Both the position numbers and the translations under genes were made by a program. A stretch of 64,000 bases of DNA, taken from an uncultured Clostridia bacterium (lineage in GTDB: Bacteria > Bacillota > Clostridia > Christensenellales > CAG-138). The DNA is taken from assembly GCA_947168565.1 (NCBI GenBank), contig CAMVMM010000011.1:20779-84778 (forward strand), read 5' to 3'. The notes beneath the pieces were generated by a model. It saw only the letters and a list, made by a program, of their open reading frames with translations, did no database searches and was not told where the DNA came from. This document shows, piece after piece, positions 7,292-14,842 of this stretch (positions within the stretch are counted from its first letter, which is position 1; every line of letters begins with the position of its first letter).

Positions 7292-8167
7292 TCAAAGCAT
7301 TATTTTGCATTCCATGCTCATCACCGCGCTGCCGCCTATGCGGATGCGCACCTCCTCGCCGCGCTTTTCAAGCCTGCTCAGCACCTTTGATGGGCGGCCC
7401 ATGCGCTCACCCTGAATGAAAAGGTTTTCGCGCCCCTCGCAGATCAGCCCTTTAAGGTAAAGATAATAGGTCAGCGCGCCGTTCGCCGTGCCGGTGGCGC
7501 ATTCCTCCGGAATGCCGTAAAGCGGCGCGAAATTGCCGCAAAAAGCCGTGCATTCGCCCTCGCCCGGTGCAAACATGTGCACGCCCACGCAGCCGAGCTC
7601 CCTTGAAAGCGCGGCTGCGGCCGCCTCGTTCTGAACGGCGGCAAGCAGCGTTTTTCGATCCCTTACGGGCATAATTATATCCGAAAGTCCGGTTGAAACT
7701 ATCTGCGGCAAAAGGCCGGGTATGCCGTCCTCCGCCGAAAGTCCGAACGCGGAGTAAAGCGCGCCGCATTCGCCCGCGTCAAGCTGCTTTATCAGCCTCG
7801 GCTGCGCCATATCCATCCAGATCAGCTCGTTTTGAACGGTTATATTCAGCCTGCCCGCCTTCGTTTCGGCAACAGCGTCGCCGTTTCCGATCAAACCGAG
7901 CCTGCGCAACAGGGCAAAGCTGCCCACCGTGGCGTGGCCGCAAAGCTCCACCTCGCCCGCCGGTGTGAAATAGCGGAGCTTAACCGTTTCCGCGCCGCCC
8001 GCGCCCCTTTGAAGGGGATGGATAAACGCGGTTTCTGAATGCTTGAATTCGGCGGCTATCGCCTGCATGGTTTCATCCGAAAGCTCATTTTCAATCAGCA
8101 CAACGCCCGCCTGATTGCCGCAAAAAACCCTTTCGGAAAAGGCGTCCATCACATAAGCTTTAATCAT
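7292..8167 (-). CDS. PhzF-family isomerase/epimerase
   Basis: The start at 8167 gives a 291-residue protein that opens with the PhzF signature (I-K-A-Y-V-M-D-A-F, then GNQAGVV). HSETAF places the catalytic Glu at residue 45, the position used by PhzF itself. ELCGHATVGS and GTANGAL are the other conserved family motifs of the twin diaminopimelate-epimerase-like halves. Family members isomerise or epimerise small acids; the physiological substrate is usually unknown, and a role in phenazine synthesis should not be assumed because no other phz gene is present. The start codon overlaps the stop of the upstream gene (ATGA), so both are translated together. Confidence 0.9.
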   Translation of the reverse strand: MIKAYVMDAFSERVFCGNQAGVVLIENELSDETMQAIAAEFKHSETAFIHPLQRGAGGAETVKLRYFTPAGEVELCGHATVGSFALLRRLGLIGNGDAVAETKAGRLNITVQNELIWMDMAQPRLIKQLDAGECGALYSAFGLSAEDGIPGLLPQIVSTGLSDIIMPVRDRKTLLAAVQNEAAAAALSRELGCVGVHMFAPGEGECTAFCGNFAPLYGIPEECATGTANGALTYYLYLKGLICEGRENLFIQGERMGRPSKVLSRLEKRGEEVRIRIGGSAVMSMECKIML

Positions 8168-8568
8168 TCTATTCTGCCGCCCTCTCGAAGCAGGCGCTCC
8201 ACAAGACGAACGCATTCAAACACCATTCCGTCGCAAAAGGGCTTCTTTTCGCCGCCCGCCGCCTCGTTCTGCGCCAAAAGTGCGGCGCAGTCGAAGCTCG
8301 AATGCGCTTGGCTCAAGCAGGAGTAATACTCCCGAAGCGTCGCTTCGTCATCCATGCCGAAAAGCCCCAGTGCCATAAGTCCGCCGGTTATCGCGCCGCA
8401 GACCGAGCTGCGCTTCATGCCGCCGCCGAAAGCGCCCGCGATGCGCCGCGCATCCTCCTCGCAAACGCCCGCATCCGGCGCGAAAGGCATAAAAACGGAC
8501 TGCGCGCAGTTGTAATGCGGCGTTACGGTTGCGCGAAGCGCCGCGCTTCTTTCAAGATATTTGCTCAT
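8164..8568 (-). CDS. C-GCAxxG-C-C family protein
   Basis: The 134-residue product has spaced conserved cysteines: C21 in NCAQSVF, C36, and C57 in SSVCGAITGGLMALGLF, where CGAITGG matches the GCAxxG core, with further Cys near residues 84 and 94. Such proteins are thought to be redox-active or metal-binding and are often next to transporters or oxidoreductases in anaerobes. GGAGG lies seven bases before the ATG. It is coupled to the PhzF gene downstream (four-base overlap), suggesting a shared redox or metabolite-repair function, which is inference. Confidence 0.82.
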   Translation of the reverse strand: MSKYLERSAALRATVTPHYNCAQSVFMPFAPDAGVCEEDARRIAGAFGGGMKRSSVCGAITGGLMALGLFGMDDEATLREYYSCLSQAHSSFDCAALLAQNEAAGGEKKPFCDGMVFECVRLVERLLREGGRIE

Positions 8569-8638
8569 TTTCTTCCTCCGATACGGTTTGTTTTTTGGCC
8601 GGATTTCCTGTTAAAAATACGGTGTTTATTTAAGAATT

Positions 8639-8687
8639 ACCGCGTTTTATAATACCGCGTTTTTTATAATGCCGCGTTTTATATAAT
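8639..8687 (-). repeat. Three tandem 15-17-base repeats containing TATAAT
   Basis: Three direct copies of (A/G)CCGCGTTTT-TATAAT (8639-8653, 8654-8670, 8671-8687) fill the short gap between the M42 peptidase stop and the C-GCAxxG gene. Copies differ only in the length of the T/A run. They could be an operator cluster or a small satellite; no partner -35 box is evident in either direction. Confidence 0.6.
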
Positions 8688-8693
8688 CGGGCT

Positions 8694-9773
8694 TTAAAAG
8701 GAGCGCAGTATTTCCTCCGTCATATTCTCCGCAAGGCTCACCGCAAGGCGCACCGTGCTTTCAAGATCGGCATATTTGGCGATGCAGTTCGATGAATGGA
8801 TGTACCGCACCGGCACGCCCGCCACTATCACCGGCACGCCACGCCCCGCAAGGCTTATCACGGCGCCGTTGTTGCCGCCGCCCTCGCGCACCGCGCATTG
8901 AATTGCGATGCCCTCGCGCCGAGCAAGCTCCGATGCAAAGCGCATATAGCGCGGATTGCAGATTATTGATTTATCCATATAGCGCAGCATCGCGCCCCTT
9001 CCGAGCGCGGTCTGCACAAGCCACGGCTCGGTGAAGGTGTCGTCCGCCGGAGCGCCCTCAAAGCAGAGCGCAATATCGGGCTTCACGCGCTCCACAGCCA
9101 CCTGCACGCCCCTTTCGCCCACCTCCTCCTGCGAGGAAAACACGCCCACTATATCGAAGGGAAGCTCCCTGCCCTTCAGGCTTTTCAGCGTTTCCACCAG
9201 CGCGGCGCAGCCTATGCGGCAGTCAAACGCCTTGCCGTGCATGAGATCGTGCGCCTCGTCGTATTCAAAAGAAACGGCGGGGGCTATCGGCTCTCCGATG
9301 CCTATATGAAAAGCCCGCTCCGCCTCCTCCTTGGAGGATGCGCCTATATCTATGCTCATATCGGCTATCTCAAGGCCCGCGCCCGCCTTTTCCGCCGCGC
9401 TCATAAAATGCACGGGCTTTGCCGCCACCACGCCGGGCAGGTATTCTCCCCTTTTATTGCGCACAAGCACCCTGCTTGCAGGGAGCGAAGCCTTGCCCCA
9501 GCCGCCGAGAGGCAGAAATTTTATCGTGCCGTTCGGCCGCACCGCCTGCACTATCGCGCCCACCTCGTCGCTGTGCGCATCCAGCATCAGCACGGGCTTA
9601 TCGCCGCTGTTTTCGCTGCGGTAAACGTATAGATTGCGCAGGCAGTCCTCCTCCACTCTGCCAAGAGGGGCGCAGTGCCGCTTCAGCACGCTCACCGCGT
9701 CGTCCTCGAAGCCGGAGGGGCCGAAGGCGTTTGAAAGCTCCGCTGTCAGGGCTATGCTTTTTGATTTATCCAT
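8694..9773 (-). CDS. M42-family metallopeptidase (glutamyl aminopeptidase type)
   Basis: A 359-residue cytosolic aminopeptidase of the FrvX/YsdC type, with the usual length for the family. LDAHSDEVG gives metal ligand H67. AFDCR (D184) supplies the bridging Asp. SSQEEVGERG contains the catalytic and metal-binding Glu pair at 216-217. The late metal-binding His lies in YIHSSN. These enzymes form large tetrahedral dodecamers that trim peptides using zinc or cobalt. A GGAAAG-like ribosome site precedes the ATG. It lies 68 bases after glutaminase, in the same direction, so the two may be co-transcribed as an amino-acid scavenging unit. Confidence 0.92.
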   Translation of the reverse strand: MDKSKSIALTAELSNAFGPSGFEDDAVSVLKRHCAPLGRVEEDCLRNLYVYRSENSGDKPVLMLDAHSDEVGAIVQAVRPNGTIKFLPLGGWGKASLPASRVLVRNKRGEYLPGVVAAKPVHFMSAAEKAGAGLEIADMSIDIGASSKEEAERAFHIGIGEPIAPAVSFEYDEAHDLMHGKAFDCRIGCAALVETLKSLKGRELPFDIVGVFSSQEEVGERGVQVAVERVKPDIALCFEGAPADDTFTEPWLVQTALGRGAMLRYMDKSIICNPRYMRFASELARREGIAIQCAVREGGGNNGAVISLAGRGVPVIVAGVPVRYIHSSNCIAKYADLESTVRLAVSLAENMTEEILRSF

Positions 9774-9841
9774 AATGCTTTCCTTCTTCTTATGTACGGT
9801 TTTTGTGTATGGGTTTTGGCGTTATGCCGAATTGCCGGCTG

Positions 9842-10801
9842 TCAGTAATCGAAAACGTGCAGCGAGAGCTTTTCGGAAATATGCTCCATCGCCTGCACCG
9901 CCGCGATGCTGTTTCCAAAGGGATCGAGCGCGGGCCCGTAAAGCCCTATGCCCATGCCGTGCGCAGCGCACACAAGCCCGCCGCCCACGCCGCTTTTTGC
10001 AGGAATGCCGACCCGAACGCCGAATTCGCCGGAAAAATCGTACATTCCGCAGGTAAACATCAGGCTTTTTATGGTGCGCACGTGCGCGGATTCTATAAGC
10101 CGCCCGCCGCTCAGCGGGTCCACTCCGCCGTTTGATATCACAAGCCCCAGCGAGGCGAGCGAGCGCGCCGTGACCGAAAGCGAACACATTTTGAAATAAA
10201 GATCCACGGTTTTATCGGGATCGGCCATCAAAACGCCCTTGCTCTTCAAAAGGTAAACTATCGCGCGGTTGCGGTCGCCGGACTCGAATTCGCTTTTGTA
10301 TACCGCCTCGTCAAGCGCTATGCCCTCGTCGTGGCAAAGCTCCCGCGCAAAGGCGGTCAGCTCGTCAAAGCTCAGCACGTCCGTAAGCAGGCTCACGGTC
10401 TGTATCGCGCCCGCGTTTATCATGGGGTTAAAGGGCAGGTTGGAGCGCATATCCAGCTTTAAAATGGAGTTGAACGCATCGCCGGAGGGCTCCATCATCA
10501 CGTGGTCGAAGGTGCCGCGAAAGCCCCTGTATTTCAGCGCCGCCGCAAGGATTATCACCTTGCAGATGGACTGAATGGAGAATCGGGTCTCCGTTTCGCC
10601 AAAGCTCAGGCTGCCTCCGCCCTCATCCAGCATATAAAGCCCGAAGGAGGTTGGATCCGCCTTGGCAAGCTCCGGAATATAGGACGCCACGACACCCTTC
10701 GCGGCGGACGCCTTGCCGATATAGTACGCCTCGCTGAACACGCGCTCCACAAGCTCGGCGCTTCTCGTGTAAACGCTCTGTTTTTTGTTTTTATTCTTCA
10801 T
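9842..10801 (-). CDS. glsA: Glutaminase
   Basis: The 319-residue protein is a full-length serine-dependent glutaminase, converting glutamine to glutamate and ammonia. The beta-lactamase-like active site is visible: FSIQSICKV supplies the Ser-x-x-Lys pair, and NPMINAGAI, then PAKSGVGGG, are the other hallmark motifs. The start at 10801 is chosen because GAGG lies eight bases upstream and family homology begins soon after; a Met 21 codons upstream has no support. Glutaminase in gut bacteria can supply nitrogen and buffer acid through ammonia. It is transcribed from a strong promoter at 10853-10881. Confidence 0.93.
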   Translation of the reverse strand: MKNKNKKQSVYTRSAELVERVFSEAYYIGKASAAKGVVASYIPELAKADPTSFGLYMLDEGGGSLSFGETETRFSIQSICKVIILAAALKYRGFRGTFDHVMMEPSGDAFNSILKLDMRSNLPFNPMINAGAIQTVSLLTDVLSFDELTAFARELCHDEGIALDEAVYKSEFESGDRNRAIVYLLKSKGVLMADPDKTVDLYFKMCSLSVTARSLASLGLVISNGGVDPLSGGRLIESAHVRTIKSLMFTCGMYDFSGEFGVRVGIPAKSGVGGGLVCAAHGMGIGLYGPALDPFGNSIAAVQAMEHISEKLSLHVFDY

Positions 10802-10852
10802 ATCCGCACCTCGATCGCTTTTGCCGCAGGCGGCGCGATCGTTTTTAATATA

Positions 10853-10881
10853 ATTATAGAGCAATTTGAAGGCGTTTTCAA
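10853..10881 (-). promoter_or_regulatory. Promoter of glsA
   Basis: On the minus strand: TTGAAA (10876-10881), 17-base spacer, TATAAT (10853-10858), about 50 bases before the glsA start. Confidence 0.72.
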
Positions 10882-10982
10882 TATATACGGCGCATTTGAA
10901 GCAAATTTCGACGCTTTTTGGGGCGGCTTTTCCCCCGAACGGCCCTGCCGTGCGCGAAAAAGCGGGATCGGCACGGCAAAAA

Positions 10983-11266
10983 GCGCGGGAAGGGGAAGAA
11001 AAAGCGCGGGAAGGGAAAAAAGCGCGGGAAGGGAAAAAAGCGCGGGAAGGGAAAAAAGCGCGGGAGAAACAGCCAAAAAACGCGGGAAGGGGAAGAAAAA
11101 AGCGCGGGAAGGGGAAGAAAAAGCGCGGGAAGGGAAAAAAGCGCGGGAAGGGAAAAAAGCGCGGGAAGGGAAAAAAGCGCGGGAGAAACAGCCAAAAAAC
11201 GCGGGAAGGGGAAGAAAAAAGCGCGGGAAGGGGAAGAAAAAAGCGCGGGAAGGGAAGAAAAAAGCA
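10983..11266. repeat. Polypurine satellite with 119-base higher-order period
   Basis: Nearly pure G/A on the plus strand with short GCGC interruptions. The base unit is an 18-base GCGCGGGAAGGGAAAAAA-like word. A larger block containing GAGAAACAGCC recurs at an exact spacing of 119 bases (10983-11101, 11102-11220, then a partial third copy). Several frames stay open through it, but 119 is not a multiple of three, so the reading frame shifts between copies. This argues against coding. Confidence 0.85.
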
Positions 11267-11339
11267 TTGGATGGAGCCGAAAACGGCAGGCGGCGGGGGA
11301 GCGGATGCTCAATTTTATAATTTATACTCAATTTCGCTA

Positions 11340-11368
11340 TTGCATTTTTATTCAAGCTGTGCTATAAT
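11340..11368 (+). promoter_or_regulatory. Promoter of tRNA-Val/tRNA-Gly
   Basis: TTGCAT (11340-11345), 17-base spacer, TATAAT (11363-11368), ten bases before tRNA-Val. Confidence 0.75.
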
Positions 11369-11377
11369 AAGAGCACT

Positions 11378-11454
11378 GGGGATGTGGCTCAGCTGGTTAG
11401 CGCGCTTCGCTCACATCGAAGAGGTCGGGGGTTCGAGTCCCTCCATCCCCACCA
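11378..11454 (+). tRNA. tRNA-Val (CAC)
   Basis: A 77-base cloverleaf with encoded CCA. The acceptor stem GGGGATG/CATCCCC is perfect. Anticodon stem CTTCG/CGAAG closes loop CTCACAT, giving anticodon CAC, which reads GTG. Confidence 0.93.
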
Positions 11455-11464
11455 TTTTTTATTT

Positions 11465-11540
11465 GCGGGAATAGCTCATTTGGTAGAGCGCCGCCTTGCC
11501 AAGGCGGAGGTGGCGGGTTCGAGCCCCGTTTCCCGCTCCA
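11465..11540 (+). tRNA. tRNA-Gly (GCC)
   Basis: A 76-base cloverleaf with encoded CCA. Acceptor stem GCGGGAA pairs with TTCCCGC. Anticodon stem CCGCC/GGCGG closes loop TTGCCAA, giving anticodon GCC. Its last 20 bases (11521-11540) are the left end of a 207-base direct repeat whose second copy lies at 11845. Confidence 0.93.
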
Positions 11541-11727
11541 TCGTCGTCGCGGGCTTCGTATCGCTCGCGGCGGCTTTTTTTATTTAAAAAATCCACCTCT
11601 CGCTTTCTCCGCCGCTCCTCCTCTCCGCAAAAGAGCGCGTTTGCTTCGCCGCACTACCACTCTTTTGCGGTTTTGGGCCGCGGATGCCGCAGGTATCCTG
11701 ATTTTATTTGTCGGTAGTTCAAAGGGG
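11521..11727 (+). repeat. Direct repeat copy 1, starting inside tRNA-Gly
   Basis: About 207 bases repeated almost exactly at 11845-12051. It starts at the GAGCCCC of the tRNA-Gly T-arm, includes the tRNA 3' end, a terminator hairpin, and a conserved stretch ending in GTTCAAAGGGG. No convincing gene lies within it. Confidence 0.85.
11543..11581 (+). terminator. Terminator after tRNA-Gly
   Basis: A 12-pair stem with several G-U pairs (11543-11554 with 11563-11574), eight-base loop and seven T residues. An identical copy lies at 11867-11905 inside the second repeat. Confidence 0.75.
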
Positions 11728-11844
11728 CTCGAAGCCTTGAGCTGTCCGTCCGGTGGACGAATCAGACAGCGCAAGGCCGGATTTTGTCAAAAGGCGCGAG
11801 AACGCCGCGCGGAGCGCAAGTTCGAGACGCATCTTTTGCAAAAT

Positions 11845-12051
11845 GAGCCCCGTTTCCTGCTCCATCGTCGTCGCGGGCTTCGTATCGCTCGCGGCGGCTT
11901 TTTTTATTAAAAAAATCCACCTCTCGCTTTCTGCGCCGCTCCTCCTCTCCGCAAAAGAGCGCGTTTGCTTCGCCGCACTACCACTCTTTTGCGGTTTTGG
12001 GCCGCGGATGCCGCAGGTATCCTGATTTTATTTGTCGGTTAGTTCAAAGGG
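11845..12051 (+). repeat. Direct repeat copy 2, with tRNA-Gly 3' fragment
   Basis: Second copy, 324 bases downstream of the first. It begins with the last 20 bases of tRNA-Gly carrying one mismatch (CCTGC for CCCGC) but no other tRNA arm. It then continues with the same terminator and conserved tail. The 117 bases between the copies (11728-11844) are unique and hold no gene. A decayed third tail can be traced near 12185-12225. Confidence 0.85.
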
Positions 12052-12052
12052 G

Positions 12053-12164
12053 GATGCTTGCTTCGCAAATGATGCACCCTGCGGGCAAATGATGCTTGCT
12101 TCGCAAATGATGCCTGTTTCGCAAATGATGCCTGCTTCGCAAATGATGCCTGCTTCGCAAATGA
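12053..12164 (+). repeat. Hairpin array with ATGATG spacers
   Basis: Six short hairpins, mostly TTGC-TTC-GCAA and CCTGC-TTC-GCAA with one CACCC-TGC-GGGC, joined by ATGATG words. The design (constant spacer, variable small palindrome) mirrors the arrays at 1202 and 13624, but with a different spacer. Confidence 0.75.
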
Positions 12165-12279
12165 TATGCGCATGGGGCGCATAGAGCCGCAGGCATCCCT
12201 ATCATATTTGCGGTTTGTTCGCCACTTCATATACCAATTCTTACATTTTTCTTAAACTATATATGTACACCTATCCTTA

Positions 12280-12308
12280 TTGACAAAGCATTTGAAAAGG
12301 ATTAAAAT
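12280..12308 (+). promoter_or_regulatory. Promoter of the second LRR-dockerin gene
   Basis: Consensus TTGACA (12280-12285), 17-base spacer, TAAAAT (12303-12308), 71 bases before the start codon. Confidence 0.78.
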
Positions 12309-12379
12309 CAAATCGGTTCAAGCCGGAGGCGCACCGCCGCCCGTGGCTCGCAGCCGAGATTATTTCGGAGGAAAAGAAA

Positions 12380-13621
12380 ATGAAAAAGAACCTTAAAAAA
12401 GCCTTTGCCGCCCTGCTTGCGGCTGTGATGGCGTTCACCGTGCTGCCCTTTTTCGGCGCCTATGCCGAGGCAAACGCGACCGGGCTTAAAACGCCCGAGG
12501 GCTACAATGAAAACGACTATCAAAAGCTGGTTTCGTTCCTTGAAAAAACGGATGCTCAGGGCGTGAAAAACGGCGAAAAGCTCTCGCCCGACTACGACCC
12601 GGAGGACCCCTCCACCTGGGGCGAGTGGTTTTCCTGGATCGGCGTGGAAGGCGAAATGCGCATCTGGAATATCAACGTAAGCTGGAATGAGATGCATGGC
12701 AGCCTGGACGTTTCGGACTGCACCTCCCTTGCCTCCCTCGTTTGCTCCTTCAATACCGAAATGGGCGGGCTGAACGTTTCCGGCTGCACCGCGCTTGAAG
12801 AGCTTGAATGCCTCGCCTGCGGCCTTTCGGAGCTGGACGTTTCGGGCAATACCGAGCTGCGCGGCCTTGTGTGCAGCAATAATTTCCTTCACGAGCTGGA
12901 CGTTTCAAACAATACCGAGCTCACGGATCTTTTGTGCGGCAGAAATGCCTACACCGAGCTGGATGTTTCAAACAACGTGAAGCTCAGGTGGCTTCAGTGC
13001 AACAATCTGAACCTTACGGAGCTGGACGTTTCCATGCTTCCCGATCTCGACAACCTCGACTGCGCGGAGAATCTGCTCACCTCGCTGGACGTGTCGCACA
13101 ATCCCTTGCTCAACACGCTGAACGCGCAGGGCAACCGCTTCAGGGAGCTGGATTTTTCCTCGAGCCCCCTGATGGCGTTCGATCATATCACCGTTGAGGG
13201 CAACGGCTTTGTGGGCTACGGCTATTCAAACGTGGACGGCAACGATTCCGGTATGCTTCACGGCTATGCGCCGGAGGGCGTGGAGTTCGAGGGCTTCTTT
13301 GACGCGCAGGGCAATCTTATCAACGGCGGTTTCCCTCAGGACTACTATGAGGAGTACGCAACGTATGAATATATGTTTGAAAACTATCCCACGGGGGACG
13401 TCGTGGTGCGCTTCACGGGCGGCGCGGACCTTCTGATGGGCGATGTGAACGGCGACGGCGCGGTGACGATGGAGGATTCCGTTGCCGTGGTTCGCTATCT
13501 GCTCGATCTTGTGAGCGCCGATTCGCTCAACCTTGCCGCCGCCGATATGGACGGGAACGGCAGCGTTACCGTTTCGGACGCGGTGCTTATCCTGCGCGCC
13601 GCGATGGGACTGGCCCAATGA
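12380..13621 (+). CDS. Secreted leucine-rich-repeat protein with dockerin, paralogue of 3953-5560
   Basis: CGGAGG lies eight bases before ATG. The 413-residue product has a signal peptide (cleavage near AYA-E, residue 30) and the same head domain as the first LRR protein: GYN-x-x-DY, then GVKNGEKL and a YDP-x-DP-x-x-W motif. About eight 21-residue repeats of type L-D-V-S-x-N-x-x-L-x-x-L-x-C follow; here one Cys per repeat is usual, so the ladder is thinner. A beta segment with FEGFFDAQG leads to a type I dockerin at about residues 355-412, with calcium loops D-V-N-G-D-G-A and D-M-D-G-N-G-S. The protein is expected to be extracellular and docked to a cohesin partner encoded elsewhere. Confidence 0.9.
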   Translation: MKKNLKKAFAALLAAVMAFTVLPFFGAYAEANATGLKTPEGYNENDYQKLVSFLEKTDAQGVKNGEKLSPDYDPEDPSTWGEWFSWIGVEGEMRIWNINVSWNEMHGSLDVSDCTSLASLVCSFNTEMGGLNVSGCTALEELECLACGLSELDVSGNTELRGLVCSNNFLHELDVSNNTELTDLLCGRNAYTELDVSNNVKLRWLQCNNLNLTELDVSMLPDLDNLDCAENLLTSLDVSHNPLLNTLNAQGNRFRELDFSSSPLMAFDHITVEGNGFVGYGYSNVDGNDSGMLHGYAPEGVEFEGFFDAQGNLINGGFPQDYYEEYATYEYMFENYPTGDVVVRFTGGADLLMGDVNGDGAVTMEDSVAVVRYLLDLVSADSLNLAAADMDGNGSVTVSDAVLILRAAMGLAQ

Positions 13622-13623
13622 AA

Positions 13624-13703
13624 GTGAGATCCGCCTGTGGTGGATGAAATCATCCTTCGGATGGTGAAATCCGCTGCGCGGGTGAAATCGGCAAAGCCGA
13701 TTG
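13624..13703 (+). repeat. Hairpin array with GTGAAAT spacers, second copy of the 1202 type
   Basis: GTGAGAT/ATGAAAT/GTGAAAT words alternate with CCGCC-TGT-GGTGG, CATCC-TTC-GGATG, CCGC-TGC-GCGG and CGGC-AAA-GCCG. It starts immediately after the LRR stop codon and leads into a terminator. Confidence 0.75.
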
Positions 13704-13708
13704 TGGAA

Positions 13709-13738
13709 GAAATGCCGCTCGCTGCGGCATTTCTTTTA
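13709..13738 (+). terminator. Terminator after the second LRR-dockerin gene
   Basis: A ten-pair stem (13709-13718 with 13724-13733), five-base loop TCGCT and a T-rich tail. Confidence 0.75.
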
Positions 13739-13877
13739 TTATATTGCATCTGCATTATATCTGCGGCCACCACCATCCTGCGCCCAATAAGGCATTGAGA
13801 GCGGGCGAGGGCGCGTATTTTGCGATTTATGTGGAAATAAAGCCGCTTAATGCGCCCGAAATGCGGCCGATCACGCA

Positions 13878-13906
13878 TTGACAGAACGCGAAAAACAGTA
13901 TAAAAT
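13878..13906 (+). promoter_or_regulatory. Promoter upstream of the MITE-like element and zinc-ribbon genes
   Basis: TTGACA (13878-13883), 17-base spacer, TAAAAT (13901-13906). Transcripts from here would read through the inverted-repeat element to reach the gene at 14119. Confidence 0.7.
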
Positions 13907-13922
13907 TTAACCGTAAGATTTA

Positions 13923-14083
13923 ATACTATCCTACGTCTAAAACCTTGATTCGGACGGCATCTTTTCCGCCGTATCCGCTTCGTCGAATCTTGATTGGCGC
14001 TCCGAGCCAAGCTGCGATTCTCCTCATTGATACAACGAAAAATCTGCTCGCCCGCTCTCAATGTTTTAGATGTACGATAGTAT
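13923..14083. mobile_element. MITE-like element, copy 1 (161 bases)
   Basis: Terminal inverted repeats of 25 bases (13923-13947 and 14059-14083) match at 22 positions, beginning ATACTATC. The interior has no gene. Conserved interior words (CGGACGGCATCTTTT and GCTCGCCCG) recur in the copy at 23686-23777, and the left end recurs at 45557-45592. It is non-autonomous: no transposase is visible in the window. Confidence 0.75.
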
Positions 14084-14118
14084 AAAAAAACCCGGCCTCG
14101 GCCGAGGGGGAGGAAAAA

Positions 14119-14772
14119 ATGATTTGCAAGCACTGCGGAGCGCAGATAGCGGAGGGCTCGAATTTTTGCGAATACTGCGGAAGCAGGGTGGAGCGCGAGG
14201 CTTTGCCCGATGAACACGCGGGAGGCTCGGCGCAGGCGAATGAGGCGGCGCATCAGGGCTATACCGCCACGCATCCCGCCGCAAGCGCCTACGTGAACGG
14301 CGTGCGGCAGCAGGCCGCCGAGCCGCCTATGAAATGGCATAAGTTCCTTGTGTATTTCGGGCTTTGGTTCGGCGCGCTTTCAAACCTTTTAAACGGCTTT
14401 TCCCAGCTAAACGGCACTCAGTACGATGGGGAGGCGGCGGCGGTGTATGAGCGCTTTGCGCTTCTTCAAACGCTGGATAAAATATTCGGCGTGCTGGTCA
14501 TCGCGCTTGCGGCGTTCGGCTTCTATACCGCCTACTGCCTGCTTGTGAAGAAAAAGGGCGCTCCCAAGCTGCTTTACATTATGTACGCGGCGAATATCGT
14601 GATAACGCTCGGCTACAATATCGCGGCCTACGCGGTATTGAAGAGCGGCGGTCCGATCGTTGACGCATCAGCGGTGCTGACCACGGGCATCGTGGGCGCG
14701 GTGTTCGGGGGCATAATGCTCATGGTGAACATGATCTATTATAAAAAGAGAGAGCATCTTTTTGTGAATTGA
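14119..14772 (+). CDS. Zinc-ribbon membrane protein
   Basis: GGGGGAGG lies just before ATG. The 217-residue protein starts with a zinc ribbon (C3-x2-C6 and C17-x2-C20 in the KHCGAQ and CEYCGS knuckles). A polar linker of about 50 residues follows, then four membrane helices (about 74-95, 113-136, 143-165 and 180-203). Zinc-ribbon membrane proteins of this shape are common in Clostridia and lack a defined role. The next gene also begins with a zinc ribbon, suggesting functional pairing. Upstream transcription passes through the MITE-like element. Confidence 0.75.
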   Translation: MICKHCGAQIAEGSNFCEYCGSRVEREALPDEHAGGSAQANEAAHQGYTATHPAASAYVNGVRQQAAEPPMKWHKFLVYFGLWFGALSNLLNGFSQLNGTQYDGEAAAVYERFALLQTLDKIFGVLVIALAAFGFYTAYCLLVKKKGAPKLLYIMYAANIVITLGYNIAAYAVLKSGGPIVDASAVLTTGIVGAVFGGIMLMVNMIYYKKREHLFVN

Positions 14773-14842
14773 AACGGCATTACAGGCAAAAAGGTGATCG
14801 CGGCGGCTTAACGATGGATTTGAGCGGAAGGGAGGGCTTGGC

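Noticed and set aside
10866-11474. Three overlapping plus-strand and two minus-strand frames of 140-270 codons with KAREGK-type or FPFPR-type repeats
   Set aside because: They arise from the stop-poor polypurine satellite; its 119-base period shifts frame between copies, and the frames run into tRNA genes.
11728-12025. Small plus-strand frame between and through the duplicated tRNA-Gly segments
   Set aside because: It begins in unique DNA and runs through a copied terminator hairpin, has no ribosome site, and equivalent frames are not kept in the first repeat copy.
12053-12164. Possible CRISPR array
   Set aside because: Units of about 18-20 bases have no unique spacers of 25-40 bases, no long direct repeat and no cas gene nearby; they are small hairpins with a constant linker.
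13495-14340. A 281-codon minus-strand frame across the dockerin end, hairpin array and MITE
   Set aside because: It crosses several non-coding repeats and the opposite strands of two genes with clear domains, so it is accidental.
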